A stretch of 64,000 nt of DNA from Planctomycetota bacterium. Its GTDB lineage: Bacteria; Planctomycetota; Planctomycetia; Planctomycetales; Planctomycetaceae. The stretch is taken from contig QWPB01000061.1 in NCBI GenBank assembly GCA_003671275.1, positions 62,001-126,000 on the forward strand, read 5' to 3'. Both the position numbers and the translations under genes were made by a program. Of the stretch, positions 63,593-64,000 are shown piece after piece; position 1 is the first letter of the stretch, and each line of letters opens with the position of its first letter. Below the pieces are notes generated by a model that was not told where the DNA came from, made no database searches, and saw only the letters and a program-made list of their open reading frames with translations.

Positions 63593-64000
63593 CTACTCCG
63601 GCTCAGTCAGTGTTTCGGGCATGGTTTCACCGCCCAGAGTGATTTCAATGTCGAGTGATTTTCCATCGCGTAGAACGGTCAGCGTAATGCGATCCCCAGG
63701 CTTGCTGGTCTCGATCCGCTCCAGAAATTCCGCAGGAGTGGCGACCTTGTCGCCATCGACAGCAGTGATGACATCGGCGGCAGCTAGATTCATGATCTGG
63801 AACGGGCCCCGCCGGGTGATCTTGGGGCCACGGATGCCGGCATCCTTGGCGGCTCCGTCCGGTTCGAGCAGGCGGATTCGCAGTCCCTCTTCGACTAGCT
63901 GAACCGCGGTGATGCCGATGTCACCGCGGACCACACGACCATGTTTGATAAGTTCGGGAACGATGCGTTTGATGAGGTTGATCGGAATGGCGAAGCCGAT
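63593..64000 (-). CDS. HtrA/DegP-type serine protease, C-terminal PDZ part
   Basis: The frame is open to the window edge; the N-terminal half is outside. Visible residues include IGFAIPINLIKRIVPELIKH, the end of the trypsin-like domain in HtrA proteins, followed by a PDZ domain (GRVVRGDIGITAVQLVEEGL, DVITAVDGDKVATPAEFLER, GDRITLTVLRDGKSLDIEIT). The catalytic triad is not in the window. It is a periplasmic quality-control protease, one PDZ visible. Confidence 0.85.
   Translation of the reverse strand: MGFAIPINLIKRIVPELIKHGRVVRGDIGITAVQLVEEGLRIRLLEPDGAAKDAGIRGPKITRRGPFQIMNLAAADVITAVDGDKVATPAEFLERIETSKPGDRITLTVLRDGKSLDIEITLGGETMPETLTEPE

Overview
The window is chromosomal DNA from a member of the Planctomycetes, most likely Planctomycetaceae or a close relative. 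The marks are a Tat-exported Gfo/Idh/MocA oxidoreductase, a DUF1501 protein, a secreted PQQ-propeller protein, a DUF4175-like coiled-coil protein, a cytoplasmic Ser/Thr kinase, many lipoproteins, an orphan Flp-like pilin and a very large TPR-secretin fusion. Gene density is high. The content is mostly housekeeping and cell-envelope, with no phage, CRISPR array or intact insertion sequence.

Layout. 1-4.9 kb: end of a secreted protein, a Gfo/Idh/MocA oxidoreductase, a TolC-type lipoprotein and a PilZ protein. 5.1-9.5 kb: a two-gene unit of a class I terpenoid-synthase-fold protein followed 24 bp later by a six-TM hybrid histidine kinase; this is the most unusual arrangement here. 9.6-15.2 kb: secreted protein, Flp-like pilin, RluA pseudouridine synthase, an Rrf2/NsrR-like regulator with a DUF3365 c-type heme protein, and a histone-deacetylase-family hydrolase with a small partner. 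15.4-24.1 kb: hydroxyproline-epimerase/proline-racemase family enzyme, Ser/Thr kinase, DUF1501 protein, DUF2752 protein, two tandem lipoproteins, a PLP decarboxylase and HemD. 24.6-27.6 kb: aspS with a broken duplicate of its 3' third and a small membrane-protein gene between the copies. 27.7-33.1 kb: sialidase-like protein translationally coupled to a DUF4175-like protein, a small protein and tRNA-Phe. 33.4-37.9 kb: the 1,505-residue secretin. 38.4-50.4 kb: ThDP decarboxylase, metX, FHA-FHA-STAS protein with GT4, OmpA-like lipoprotein, TagO/WecA-like transferase with pgsA, aroB and hisD. 50.4-54.2 kb: sdhCAB. 54.4-64 kb: SurA-like protein, topA, intradiol dioxygenase, Spy/CpxP-like protein, PQQ propeller and the end of an HtrA-type protease.

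Several short palindromic repeat families are scattered between genes. One family of about 97 bp has three copies, each placed exactly at the 3' end of a gene and once supplying the stop codon. Two other families have two copies each (42 bp and about 60 bp); one 60-bp copy lies inside the sdh operon. Five strong hairpin terminators can be read directly.

How the genes fit together: sdhCAB, aspS, hisD, aroB, metX, hemD, topA and pgsA are core metabolism. TolC, secretin, OmpA-like, SurA-like, Spy-like and HtrA proteins make and guard the envelope. PilZ, the hybrid kinase, FHA/STAS, the Ser/Thr kinase and the Rrf2 regulator are signalling. All functions are inferred from motifs and family resemblance; no database search was run.
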